A DNA stretch of 64,000 nt, taken from the NCBI RefSeq assembly GCF_009649175.1, contig NZ_WJPO01000004.1, positions 1 to 64,000 on the forward strand. The letters run 5' to 3'. The translations under genes and the position numbers were made by a program. Position 1 is the stretch's first letter. Each line of letters opens with the position of its first letter. Below, piece after piece: positions 55,332 to 63,654 of this stretch. Source of the DNA: Rhodovulum strictum. Its GTDB lineage: Bacteria > Pseudomonadota > Alphaproteobacteria > Rhodobacterales > Rhodobacteraceae. The notes under the pieces were generated by a model that saw nothing but the letters and a program-made list of their open reading frames with translations, had not been told where the DNA came from and did no database searches.

Positions 55332-56525
55332 ATGACCGATTTCGTCGCCACACGCAAACTGTTCCACCTGCCCCGGGGTGTGATCTATCTAGACGGCAAT
55401 TCGCTGGGTCCGATGCCCGTTGCCGCCGCCGACAGGGTCGCGCAGACCATGCGCGAGGAATGGGGCGAGATGCTGATCGGCGGCTGGAACAAGGCGGGCT
55501 GGATGGCGCAGCCGCGCGCGCTGGGCGACCGCCTGGGCCGGCTGATCGGGGCCGAACCGGGCAGCGTGGTGCTGGGCGACACGCTTTCGGTCAAGGTCTA
55601 CCAGGCGCTTGCCGCGGCGCTCGAGATGCGGCCAGACCGGCGCGTTATCCTCAGCGATTCCGGTAACTTCCCGACCGACCTTTACATGGCCGAGGGGCTG
55701 ATCGCCGGGCTTGGCCGCGGCCATCAACTGGTCACCGTCGCGCCCGAGGCGGTCGAGGACCGGATCGGCCCGGATGTCGCGGTGCTGATGCTGACCGAGG
55801 TGGATTACCGCACCGGCCGGCGCCACGACATGGTGCGGCTGACCCGCGCGGCACATGACGCGGGCGCGCTGGTGCTCTGGGATCTGGCCCATTCCGCCGG
55901 GGCCTTTCCGGTCGATCTGGCGGGTGCGGGGGCCGATTTCGCCGCCGGTTGCACCTACAAGTACCTCAACGCAGGCCCCGGCGCGCCAGCCTTCATCTAT
56001 GTCGCCCCCCGCTATCAGGACGATGCGCGCCCCGCGCTGTCAGGCTGGCTGGGCCATGCCGCGCCCTTTGCCTTCGAACCCGCCTACCGCCCCGGCGCGG
56101 GCATAGAACGGATGCGCGTCGGCACGCCGCCCGTGTTGCAGATGGCCGCGCTGGAGGCCGCGCTCGATATCTGGGACGGCGTCGACATGGCCGCGCTGCG
56201 CGCCCGCTCGGTCGAACTGACCGAGCTGTTCATCGCGCTGGTCGAGCCGCGCTGCCCCGAACTGCACCTTGCCACCCCGCGCGACCCGGACCAGCGCGGC
56301 AGCCAGGTTTCGTTCCGCTTCCCCGACGGTTATGCGGCCATGCAGGCCCTGATCGCGCGCGGCGTGATCGGCGATTTCCGCGCACCCGACATCATGCGCT
56401 TCGGCTTCGCCCCTCTCTATATCGGCGAGGACGAGGTGCGCCGCGCCGCCGATATCCTGGCCGATGTGATGGAGAACAGGCTGTGGGACGACACCGCCTA
56501 TCATGTCCGCGCGGCCGTGACCTGA
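55332..56525 (+). CDS. kynU: Kynureninase
   Basis: A 397-residue PLP enzyme cleaving kynurenine to anthranilate and alanine. YLDGNSLGPMPVAAADRV near the N-terminus, SDSGNFPTDLYMAEGL, WDLAHSAGAFPVDLAGAGAD and the PLP lysine Lys210 in GCTYKYLNAGPGAPAF are diagnostic, as is GHAAPFAFEPAYRPGAGIER. AGGAGA precedes the ATG. The tryptophan dioxygenase and formamidase genes usually grouped with it are not nearby, unless the amidase at 62 kb serves that role, which is unlikely. Confidence 0.94.
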   Translation: MTDFVATRKLFHLPRGVIYLDGNSLGPMPVAAADRVAQTMREEWGEMLIGGWNKAGWMAQPRALGDRLGRLIGAEPGSVVLGDTLSVKVYQALAAALEMRPDRRVILSDSGNFPTDLYMAEGLIAGLGRGHQLVTVAPEAVEDRIGPDVAVLMLTEVDYRTGRRHDMVRLTRAAHDAGALVLWDLAHSAGAFPVDLAGAGADFAAGCTYKYLNAGPGAPAFIYVAPRYQDDARPALSGWLGHAAPFAFEPAYRPGAGIERMRVGTPPVLQMAALEAALDIWDGVDMAALRARSVELTELFIALVEPRCPELHLATPRDPDQRGSQVSFRFPDGYAAMQALIARGVIGDFRAPDIMRFGFAPLYIGEDEVRRAADILADVMENRLWDDTAYHVRAAVT

Positions 56526-56998
56526 TCGCGCCCCGGCTGCGCCTGCGCCCGGCCCGGCAAGGCGACGGGGCGGCTGCACATGCGGTTTTCTATGCCGCTG
56601 TCCATCACGGCACATCCGCCGCCTATGGCCCCGAGGAACGCGCCGCCTGGGCCCCCTCGCCCGAGCCCGCCCCGGGCTGGGAGGAACGGCTGCTGGCCGG
56701 AACAACCCTTCTGGCCGAGGCCGGACGGAACATCGTGGGCTTCATGACGCTGGAGGCCGACGGCCATCTTGAATTCGCCTATGTCGCGCCCGACCGGATG
56801 GGCCAGGGCATCGGCGCAGCGCTGCATGACGCAATCTTGGCGACGGCGCGCAAGGCCGGGCTGGAGCTATTGACCACCGAGGCCAGCCTGATCGCCCGGC
56901 CCTTCTACGCCCGCCACGGCTGGCGCGAGACCGGCCGCCAGAGCGTCATCCGCCACGGCATCGCCCTGACGAATTTCCGCATGGAACTGGCGCTTTGA
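56483..56998 (+). CDS. GNAT-family N-acetyltransferase
   Basis: A 171-residue acetyltransferase overlapping the end of kynU by 43 bases in another frame. No ATG exists before the conserved part; the GTG at 56483 has GGAGA seven bases upstream and gives VGRHRLSCPRGRDLIAPRLR. The acetyl-CoA site is LEFAYVAPDRMGQGIGAALH, with LTTEASLIARPFYARHGWRE as the C-terminal motif. The substrate is unknown. The overlap indicates translational coupling to kynU. Confidence 0.78.
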   Translation: MGRHRLSCPRGRDLIAPRLRLRPARQGDGAAAHAVFYAAVHHGTSAAYGPEERAAWAPSPEPAPGWEERLLAGTTLLAEAGRNIVGFMTLEADGHLEFAYVAPDRMGQGIGAALHDAILATARKAGLELLTTEASLIARPFYARHGWRETGRQSVIRHGIALTNFRMELAL

Positions 56999-57004
56999 CG
57001 CCGC

Positions 57005-57424
57005 TCAATGGATGCCGTTCGCGCGCTGCACCTCGCGCACGAAGGCGATGATCGCGGCGATCTCGTCATCGCTGACGCCAGGCACCGGGGGCATGTCGCC
57101 GAACGGCCAGTGATGCGCGACAACGCCGCGCCGCGCGGCCATCCAGAACGCCATGTCGCCATGATGCGAGGGTTCATAGACGCGGTGAATCAGCGGCGGC
57201 CCGAGGCCCAGCCGCCCTCCGGCATCGGGACCATGGCATTCTGCGCAGTTCCGGCCAAAGGCCGCCTGCCCGGCCTGCGCCATGTCGCTCAGCCCGGGCA
57301 GGGACACCTGAACCATCGCTCGGGGCTCGACCGGCGCGGGCGTCTGGCCGAAAGGCACCATCGACACCGCCGCCAGCGCGACCAGCGCCACAGCCCCCAT
57401 CCCCGCGATCCACCAGCGTCGCAT
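57005..57424 (-). CDS. Mono-haem cytochrome c, class I
   Basis: A 139-residue periplasmic protein: signal anchor MRRWWIAGMGAVALVALAAV, a linker, then the haem motif NCAECHGPDAGGR (CxxCH) at about residues 60-64 and the axial methionine in FGDMPPVPGVSDDEI, followed by the last helix AAIIAFVREVQRANGI. HGPDAGG and GDMPPV are common in small c-type cytochromes of dehydrogenases and oxidases. It stands alone; a link to the GMC oxidoreductase at 5 kb is only conceivable. It converges with the GNAT gene. Confidence 0.88.
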   Translation of the reverse strand: MRRWWIAGMGAVALVALAAVSMVPFGQTPAPVEPRAMVQVSLPGLSDMAQAGQAAFGRNCAECHGPDAGGRLGLGPPLIHRVYEPSHHGDMAFWMAARRGVVAHHWPFGDMPPVPGVSDDEIAAIIAFVREVQRANGIH

Positions 57425-57503
57425 CCGCCCTCCATTGTTCGACCGAACCAGCTTGGGCCTTCCAGCAGGTGGAACCTCAAGTCACAGCAGCGTGTGCCCT
57501 GAT

Positions 57504-57535
57504 CTTCTTCTTGGAAAAAATACCCGATGCACCGG
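57504..57535 (-). repeat. Dispersed intergenic element, copy 6
   Basis: Minus strand, right after the stop of the amidotransferase: CCGGTGCATCGGGTATTTTT then TCCAAGAAGAAG. The attached stem is weak (CCG-GTGCAT-CGG). Confidence 0.65.
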
Positions 57536-57536
57536 C

Positions 57537-58313
57537 TCAGGCCAGGCGCCGCACCGAAGGGCAATGCCCCGTCGCCCAGGCCGCCACCGCCTGCCCGAAC
57601 GCCTCGAACAGAGGGCGCGAGACCGGATCGCAGGCGGCCTTGTACTCGGGATGCCATTGCACCGCGAGGGCAAAGCCCGCCGCCCCCTCGACATGCAGCG
57701 CCTCGGGCGTGCCGTCGGGCGCCCAGCCCTCGATCAGGATGCGCGCGCCGGGCGACTTGATCCCCTGCCCGTGCAGCGTGTTGGTCATCACCTCGGTTGC
57801 GCCCAGCAGCCGGTGAAAGATGCCGCCTTCGGTGAATGTCACCTTGTGGCGCAGGGCGAATTTCTCCTCCAGCGTGCCATCGGGCGGCATCCGGTGATTC
57901 ATCCGCCCCGGCAGATCGCGGATCTCGGGGTACAACGATCCGCCCAGCGCCACGTTCACCTCCTGAAAGCCGCGGCAGATCGCAAAGAACGGCTGCCCGC
58001 GCTCGACCAGCGCGCGGATCAGCGGCAGCGCGATCGCATCGCGCGCCCGGTCGAACGCGCCATGCGCTTCGGTCGCGGCCTCGCCATATTCCTCGGGATG
58101 GACGTTCGGCCGCCCGCCGGTGAACAGGAAGCCGTCGAAACTGTCCAGCAACTCGGGCACCGAGACGAAGCGCGGATCGGCCGGGATCAGCAACGGCAGC
58201 GCGCCCGCCACCTCGGCCACGGCCTCGGAATTCATCGTGCCGCCGGCATGGGCGGGGTATTCATCGTTGATGAGATAACTGTTGCCGATGATGCCGACCC
58301 GAGGGCGCGCCAT
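57537..58313 (-). CDS. Gamma-glutamyl-gamma-aminobutyrate hydrolase-like (peptidase C26) protein
   Basis: A 258-residue class I glutamine-amidotransferase-like hydrolase of the PuuD type. The N-terminus MARPRVGIIGNSYLINDEYP is typical, FLFTGGRPNVHPEEYGEAAT marks the family, the nucleophile Cys is in FFAICRGFQEVNVALGGSLY and the His-Glu pair in AVQWHPEYKAACD. PuuD cleaves gamma-glutamyl-GABA in putrescine breakdown; no other put/puu gene is nearby so the substrate is open. The ATG at 58313 was chosen because the upstream extension overlaps the DUF2256 gene. Confidence 0.88.
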   Translation of the reverse strand: MARPRVGIIGNSYLINDEYPAHAGGTMNSEAVAEVAGALPLLIPADPRFVSVPELLDSFDGFLFTGGRPNVHPEEYGEAATEAHGAFDRARDAIALPLIRALVERGQPFFAICRGFQEVNVALGGSLYPEIRDLPGRMNHRMPPDGTLEEKFALRHKVTFTEGGIFHRLLGATEVMTNTLHGQGIKSPGARILIEGWAPDGTPEALHVEGAAGFALAVQWHPEYKAACDPVSRPLFEAFGQAVAAWATGHCPSVRRLA

Positions 58314-58320
58314 GATGTCC

Positions 58321-58530
58321 TCATCTCCGGGGTTTGCCACAGGATATAGCGCTTTCGGTCCGAGGTGAAGGCCCGGCCCCCTTCCCCTTGCCCCGCGCAC
58401 CCCGGCAGCGGTCCGAGCAATAGCGCACCTCCGCCCAGTCGCGGGCCCATTTCCGCCGCCACGCAAAGGGCCGCCCGCAACAGGCGCAGGTCTTGACCGG
58501 CAGATCGCCCTTCCGACGCATGCCCGCCAT
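58321..58530 (-). CDS. DUF2256 zinc-finger protein
   Basis: A 69-residue protein: MAGMRRKGDLPVKTCACCGR, PFAWRRKWARDWAEVRYCSD, RCRGARGKGKGAGP. The CxxC-20-CxxxC cysteines and the WRRKWARDW motif are the DUF2256 family, often next to cryptochrome/photolyase-related genes, though none is seen here. Start uncertain: ATG at 58542, 58530 or 58521; 58530 has GGGGGA five bases upstream. It ends seven bases before the amidotransferase start. Confidence 0.82.
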   Translation of the reverse strand: MAGMRRKGDLPVKTCACCGRPFAWRRKWARDWAEVRYCSDRCRGARGKGKGAGPSPRTESAISCGKPRR

Positions 58531-58596
58531 CAAATCCCCCATCTTGCAGCCGCCGCGCCACAAGTTAGGTCTTGGGCAGCCGAAGTGGAGATCGCG

Positions 58597-61155
58597 ATGA
58601 AAGATACCGCCCCGCAGCCCGTCCACCTGCATGACTACACGCCCCCCGCCTACCTGATCGACCGGGTCGAACTGGCGTTCCGGCTGCACCCGACCGCGAC
58701 ACGGGTGCGCGCGCGCATCGCCTTCCGGCCGAACCCGGATGTGGGCGACCGGCGGTTCTTTCTGCATGGCGAGGGGCTTGCGCTGATCTCGGCCGCAATC
58801 GACGGCAGCCCGGTCACGCCCGACATCACCGCCGAGGGGCTAAGCTGTGCCGTGCCCGACATCCCCTTTACCTGGGAGGCCGAAGTCGAGATCGCGCCGC
58901 AGGAAAATACATCTCTCGAAGGGCTTTACATGTCGAACGGCATGTATTGCACGCAATGCGAGGCGGAAGGCTTTCGCAAGATTACCTATTATCCAGACCG
59001 CCCCGATGTGATGGCGCCCTTCCGCGTGCGGATCGACAGCGATCTGCCGGTTCTTCTGTCGAACGGAAACCCCGTTGCCAGCGGTCCGGGCTGGGCCGAA
59101 TGGGACGATCCCTGGCCGAAGCCCGCCTATCTGTTCGCGCTGGTGGCGGGCGATCTGGTGGCGACCTCGGGCAGTTTCACCACCTGCGAGGGGCGCAAGG
59201 TGGCGCTGAATGTCTGGGTCCGTCCCGCCGACCAGGGCAAGGCGGATTACGCGCTCGATGCCCTTGTCCGGTCGATGAAATGGGATGAGGATGTCTATGC
59301 AAGGGCTTACGATCTGGACGTTTTCAACATCGTCGCCGTGGATGATTTCAACATGGGCGCGATGGAGAACAAGGGGCTGAACATCTTCAACTCGCGCTAT
59401 GTGCTTGCCAGCCCCGAAACCGCGACGGACCGCGATTACGAGAATATCGAGCGCATCATCGCGCACGAGTATTTCCACAACTGGACCGGCAACCGCATCA
59501 CCTGCCGCGACTGGTTCCAGCTTTGCCTGAAAGAGGGGCTGACGGTGTTCCGCGACCAGCAATTCGCGGGCGACGCGCGCTCCCACGCGGTCAAGCGCAT
59601 CGAGGATGTGCTGACGCTGCGCACCCGCCAGTTCCGCGAGGATGCAGGGCCGCTTGCGCATCCGGTCCGGCCCGAAAGCTATACAGAGATCAACAACTTC
59701 TACACCGCAACGGTCTATGAGAAGGGCGCCGAACTGATCGGGATGCTGCGCCGTTTGGTCGGGCCTGCGGGCTATGACACGGCGCTGGCGCTGTATTTCG
59801 ACCGCCATGACGGACAGGCCGCGACCATCGAGGATTGGCTGACGGTGTTCGAGGACGCGACCGGGCGCGACCTGAGCCAGTTCAAGCGCTGGTATTCGCA
59901 GGCAGGCACCCCGCGGCTGCGCGTGAGGGATCACTTCAAGGACGGCACCTATATCCTTCATGTAGAACAGGAAACGCCGCCAACCCCCGGCCAGCCCGAG
60001 AAGCTGCCGCAGGTGATCCCGCTGGCCGTCGGGCTGTTGTCGCCCAATGGCGACGAGGTGGTGCCGACCACGGTGCTTGAGGTGACCGAACCCGCGCAAT
60101 CCTTCCGGTTCGAGGGGCTTGCGGCAAAGCCCGTCCCCTCTCTTCTGCGCGGCTTCTCGGCCCCGGTGATCCTGAGCCGCGAGACCAGCGCCGAGGAACG
60201 CGCCTTCCTGCTGGCCCATGACACCGATCCGTTCAACAAGTGGGAGGCAGGCCGGGCGCTGGCCCGCGACGTTCTGGTGGCGATGGTCACCCGGGGCGCG
60301 CCGCCCGCGCCTGCCTATCTGGACGCGCTGGCCGCCATGGCGCGGGACGAGGCGCTGGACCCGGCCTTCCGCGCGCTGGCGCTGGGCCTGCCGGGCGAGG
60401 ACGAGCTGGCCGAGGAGGTGCACAGCCGCGGCATCACGCCCGACCCGCTGGCGATCCATGCCGCGCGCAAGCGGCTGAAATCGGCGGTCGCGGCGCATCT
60501 GCAACCGCTCTGGACCCCGCTTTACGAGCAGATGACCTGCCCCGGCCCCTATTCGCCCGGCGCCGCCGATGCGGGCCGCCGCGCGCTGCGACTGGCGGCG
60601 CTGGGCCATATCGCGCGGCTTGACCATGGCATGCGGGCGCAGGCGCATTTCACGGGCGCGAACAACATGACCGACGAACTGGGCGCGCTGGCGATCCTGC
60701 TGGAGGTCGGCGCGGGCGAGGAGGAACTGGCGCGGTTCGAGCGGCGCTGGGCGCATGACCGGCTGGTGATGGACAAGTGGTTCGCGCTGCAAACCTCGCT
60801 CGCCGCACCCGAGACCGCCGCCCTTCGCACGAGGAAACTGACGGAGCATCCAGATTTCCAATGGAAAAACCCCAACCGCTTCCGCGCGGTGATCGGCGGG
60901 TTCACGATGAATGCGGCGGGCTTTCACGATCCTTCGGGCGCGGGCTACGATCTGGTGGCAGACTGGCTGATCCGGCTTGATGCGGTCAACCCGCAGACCG
61001 CGGCGCGCATGTCCACCGCCTTCGAGACCTGGACGCGCTACGACGACGCCCGGCAGGCCAGGGCGCAGGCCGCGCTGGAACGGATCGCGGCGCGCGCGGG
61101 GCTGAGCCGCGACATGGGCGAGATGGTGGGCCGGTTGCTGGCGGCCGGGCGGTAA
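58597..61155 (+). CDS. pepN: Aminopeptidase N (M1 family)
   Basis: An 852-residue zinc aminopeptidase. The substrate motif GAMEN is at residues 254-258, the zinc motif HEYFH at 290-294 with the third ligand Glu313 (LKEGLTVFRDQQF), and the N-terminal YTPPAYLIDRVELAFRLHPT is typical of proteobacterial PepN. The C-terminal helical domain ends RDMGEMVGRLLAAGR. Length is slightly below E. coli PepN (870). The ATG at 58597 follows GGAG by eight bases; a GTG four codons earlier is possible. It is divergent from DUF2256. Confidence 0.96.
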   Translation: MKDTAPQPVHLHDYTPPAYLIDRVELAFRLHPTATRVRARIAFRPNPDVGDRRFFLHGEGLALISAAIDGSPVTPDITAEGLSCAVPDIPFTWEAEVEIAPQENTSLEGLYMSNGMYCTQCEAEGFRKITYYPDRPDVMAPFRVRIDSDLPVLLSNGNPVASGPGWAEWDDPWPKPAYLFALVAGDLVATSGSFTTCEGRKVALNVWVRPADQGKADYALDALVRSMKWDEDVYARAYDLDVFNIVAVDDFNMGAMENKGLNIFNSRYVLASPETATDRDYENIERIIAHEYFHNWTGNRITCRDWFQLCLKEGLTVFRDQQFAGDARSHAVKRIEDVLTLRTRQFREDAGPLAHPVRPESYTEINNFYTATVYEKGAELIGMLRRLVGPAGYDTALALYFDRHDGQAATIEDWLTVFEDATGRDLSQFKRWYSQAGTPRLRVRDHFKDGTYILHVEQETPPTPGQPEKLPQVIPLAVGLLSPNGDEVVPTTVLEVTEPAQSFRFEGLAAKPVPSLLRGFSAPVILSRETSAEERAFLLAHDTDPFNKWEAGRALARDVLVAMVTRGAPPAPAYLDALAAMARDEALDPAFRALALGLPGEDELAEEVHSRGITPDPLAIHAARKRLKSAVAAHLQPLWTPLYEQMTCPGPYSPGAADAGRRALRLAALGHIARLDHGMRAQAHFTGANNMTDELGALAILLEVGAGEEELARFERRWAHDRLVMDKWFALQTSLAAPETAALRTRKLTEHPDFQWKNPNRFRAVIGGFTMNAAGFHDPSGAGYDLVADWLIRLDAVNPQTAARMSTAFETWTRYDDARQARAQAALERIAARAGLSRDMGEMVGRLLAAGR

Positions 61156-61246
61156 GCCGCCGGGCAGGGCCGAATCGCTTTGACGGGGCCGGGGCAAATC
61201 GGCTCTGCTGTCACTGCAACGTCATGCGGGCATGGTGGGAAGGCGC

Positions 61247-62122
61247 ATGCAGGACCGAATCGATCCCCTGATCGCGGAACGGGCACCGTGGCTTTTCGCC
61301 AACCACCCGTGGAGCGCGCCTGCGCGCCGGATTCTGAACAGCGCGCTGGGCTATCCGCGCACCGTGGCGCTGGGCGAGGTTCTGCAACCCCACCCCGCCC
61401 CGGTCATCATGGACGAGATGGCCCGCCTGCTGGCGCGCGACGTGCGCGCCACCGGGCTTGACAACATTCCCGCCTCGGGCCCGGCGCTGATCGTGGCGAA
61501 CCATCCCACCGGCATCGCCGACGGGATCATGCTGTGGAGCCTGTTGCGCGAGCGGCGGCCCGATCTGTTCTTCTACGCCAATCGCGACATCCTGCGCGTG
61601 CTGCCGCAGATGGAAGACATCATTGCCCCCGTGGAATGGCGCGCGGAAAAGCGCAGCCACGGCAAGACGCGCGAGACCATGGCCTATACCCGCACCGCGA
61701 TCGAGGCCGGGCGGCTGGGTATCATCTTTCCCTCGGGGCGGCTGGCCAAGCGGCGCGGGCTCAGCCTGCATGAACGGCCCTGGATGGCCTCGGCGGCGAT
61801 GATCGCGCGCAAGTTCGACCTGCCGGTGATCCCGGTCAATATCCGCGCGCGCAATTCGGCGCTGTTCTACCTGTTCGACCTGATCCACCCCACCTTGCGC
61901 GACATCACGCTGTTCCACGAAACACTGAACAAGGCCCGCCAACCCTACCGGATGAGCGTGGGCACCCCGATCCCGGCCGCCGCGCTGCCGCTGCGCTCGG
62001 AGGACGGGATCGAGATGCTGCGTGCCGCAACGCTGGCGCTGGGCGGCCGCCACGCGCCCCGGGTCAGCCTGTTGCAGGTCACACGCCGGCCGGGCCGGGT
62101 GAAGACGACGGTTCCGGGCTAG
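61247..62122 (+). CDS. Lysophospholipid acyltransferase (PlsC-like)
   Basis: About 291 residues. The acyltransferase block is GLDNIPASGPALIVANHPTG then IADGIMLWSLLRERRPDLFF; the catalytic His-Asp pair is spaced HPTGIAD, one residue wider than the usual HX4D, as in a known PlsC subgroup. Further motifs are AIEAGRLGIIFPSGRLAKRR and LPVIPVNIRARNSALFYLFD. It acylates a lysolipid at the inner membrane; it could act on lyso-ornithine lipid (OlsA-like), but olsB is far away. Start at 61247 or 61232 is undecided. It follows pepN by about 90 bases. Confidence 0.8.
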   Translation: MQDRIDPLIAERAPWLFANHPWSAPARRILNSALGYPRTVALGEVLQPHPAPVIMDEMARLLARDVRATGLDNIPASGPALIVANHPTGIADGIMLWSLLRERRPDLFFYANRDILRVLPQMEDIIAPVEWRAEKRSHGKTRETMAYTRTAIEAGRLGIIFPSGRLAKRRGLSLHERPWMASAAMIARKFDLPVIPVNIRARNSALFYLFDLIHPTLRDITLFHETLNKARQPYRMSVGTPIPAAALPLRSEDGIEMLRAATLALGGRHAPRVSLLQVTRRPGRVKTTVPG

Positions 62123-62241
62123 GGTCGGGGCGCGCGGGCGGGACCGATCCCGCGCGCGGCCCGGCTTTGCGGCCCCGAGGCGTCGACAATCCGCCGGGCC
62201 GCCCCTACCTTTCTCGTGGAACCGCAAGGGAGGATGCCGAC

Positions 62242-63564
62242 ATGGCCGATGGAACCCCGAAGACGACCGCCGCCTGCCGCAGCGTGGTGGTGCATGGCTT
62301 CACCAACAGCGTGCTCGATCCCGACGCGCCGATGCTGGGTCCGCTCGAGAATGGCGGCACGATCATCGCCAACACGGCACCGGGCTGCTGGGGGCCGATG
62401 ATCACGCCCAGCCTGCGCGGCGGGCATGAGGTGACGCAACCCGTCGCGGTCGCGGGGGCCGAGCCCGGTGATGCCGTGGCAATCCGCATCCGCGACATTA
62501 CCGTGACCTCGATTGCCACCGCCTCGGGCCATGACAGCTCGCCCGAGGGGTTCTGCCTGGGCGATCCCTATGTCGCCGCGCGCTGCCCGACCTGCGACCG
62601 GGTCTGGCCCGAAACCCATGTCGAGGGGATCGGCCAGGACGCGGTGAAATGCGATGGCTGCGGCAATCCGATGACGCCCTTCCGCATCGTGCATGGCTAT
62701 ACCGTCACCTTCGACGAAACCCGCGCGGTCGGCCTGACCCTGCCGCAACCCGCGGCCGAGAAGATCGCGCATGCGGCTGACCATTACGCCGCGCTGCCCG
62801 ACGAAAGCCGCCAGCATTCGATCCTGGTCTATGCGCCCTCCGACATGCCCGGCGCGCTGGTGCGGATGCGGCCCTTTCTGGGTCAACTGGGCACCTGCCC
62901 GTCCAAGGCGATGCCCGACAGCCACAATGCGGGCGATTTCGGCGCGTTCCTCGTGGGGGCGCCGCATGCCTATGCGATCACGGCCGAGGAACTGGCGCAG
63001 CACAAGACCGACGGGCACATGGATATCGACGCGGTGCGCCCCGGCGCGATCCTGGTCTGCCCGGTCAAGGTGCCGGGCGCGGGCATCTACATGGGCGACA
63101 TGCATGCCGGTCAGGGCGATGGCGAGATCGCGGGCCACACGATGGATGTGGCGGGCAGCGTGACCTTGCAGGTCGAACTGGTCAAGGACTACCCCATCGA
63201 CGGGCCGGTGCTGTTCCCGCTGGTCGAGGATCTGCCGCCGCTTGCCCGCCCCTTCACGACCGAGGAAAAGGCCAAGGGCGCGCGGCTTGCCGCGCAATGG
63301 GGCGTCGAGCGGCTGGAAGAGGTCGCGCCGGTCTCGGTGATCGGGACGGCGGCGAACCTGAACGACGCGATTGCGAACGGGCTTGAGCGGGCGGCGAAAC
63401 TGCTGGGGCTGAGCGTGCCCGAGATACGCAACCGCGCCACGATCAACGGCGCGATCGAGATCGGCCGCGCGCCCGGCGTGATCCAGGTGACCTTCCTTGC
63501 CCCGCTCGACCGGCTCGACGCGGTGGGGCTGGGCGGCTACGCGCGCGAACAATACAACCTCTGA
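62242..63564 (+). CDS. Acetamidase/formamidase-family protein
   Basis: A 440-residue amidase of the FmdA/AmdA family, which hydrolyses short-chain amides. Recognisable parts are GHDSSPEGFCLGDPYVAARC, MPDSHNAGDFGAFLVGAPHA, HKTDGHMDIDAVRPGAILVC and MGDMHAGQGDGEIAGHTMDV. Inside the domain lies a zinc-ribbon-like insert with two Cys pairs (ARCPTCDRVWPE and VKCDGCGNPMTPF). The ATG at 62242 has GGGAGG eight bases upstream; the upstream frame is not homologous. It is 119 bases after the acyltransferase. Confidence 0.88.
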   Translation: MADGTPKTTAACRSVVVHGFTNSVLDPDAPMLGPLENGGTIIANTAPGCWGPMITPSLRGGHEVTQPVAVAGAEPGDAVAIRIRDITVTSIATASGHDSSPEGFCLGDPYVAARCPTCDRVWPETHVEGIGQDAVKCDGCGNPMTPFRIVHGYTVTFDETRAVGLTLPQPAAEKIAHAADHYAALPDESRQHSILVYAPSDMPGALVRMRPFLGQLGTCPSKAMPDSHNAGDFGAFLVGAPHAYAITAEELAQHKTDGHMDIDAVRPGAILVCPVKVPGAGIYMGDMHAGQGDGEIAGHTMDVAGSVTLQVELVKDYPIDGPVLFPLVEDLPPLARPFTTEEKAKGARLAAQWGVERLEEVAPVSVIGTAANLNDAIANGLERAAKLLGLSVPEIRNRATINGAIEIGRAPGVIQVTFLAPLDRLDAVGLGGYAREQYNL

Positions 63565-63654
63565 TCCGATGCGGCCGCGCGGGGCGTCTTTTCCCCGCGC
63601 GGTCCAGCCGCTATAGGGCGCGAAAGCCTGCCAGCCAGAAGGAGAGCGCGCCCC

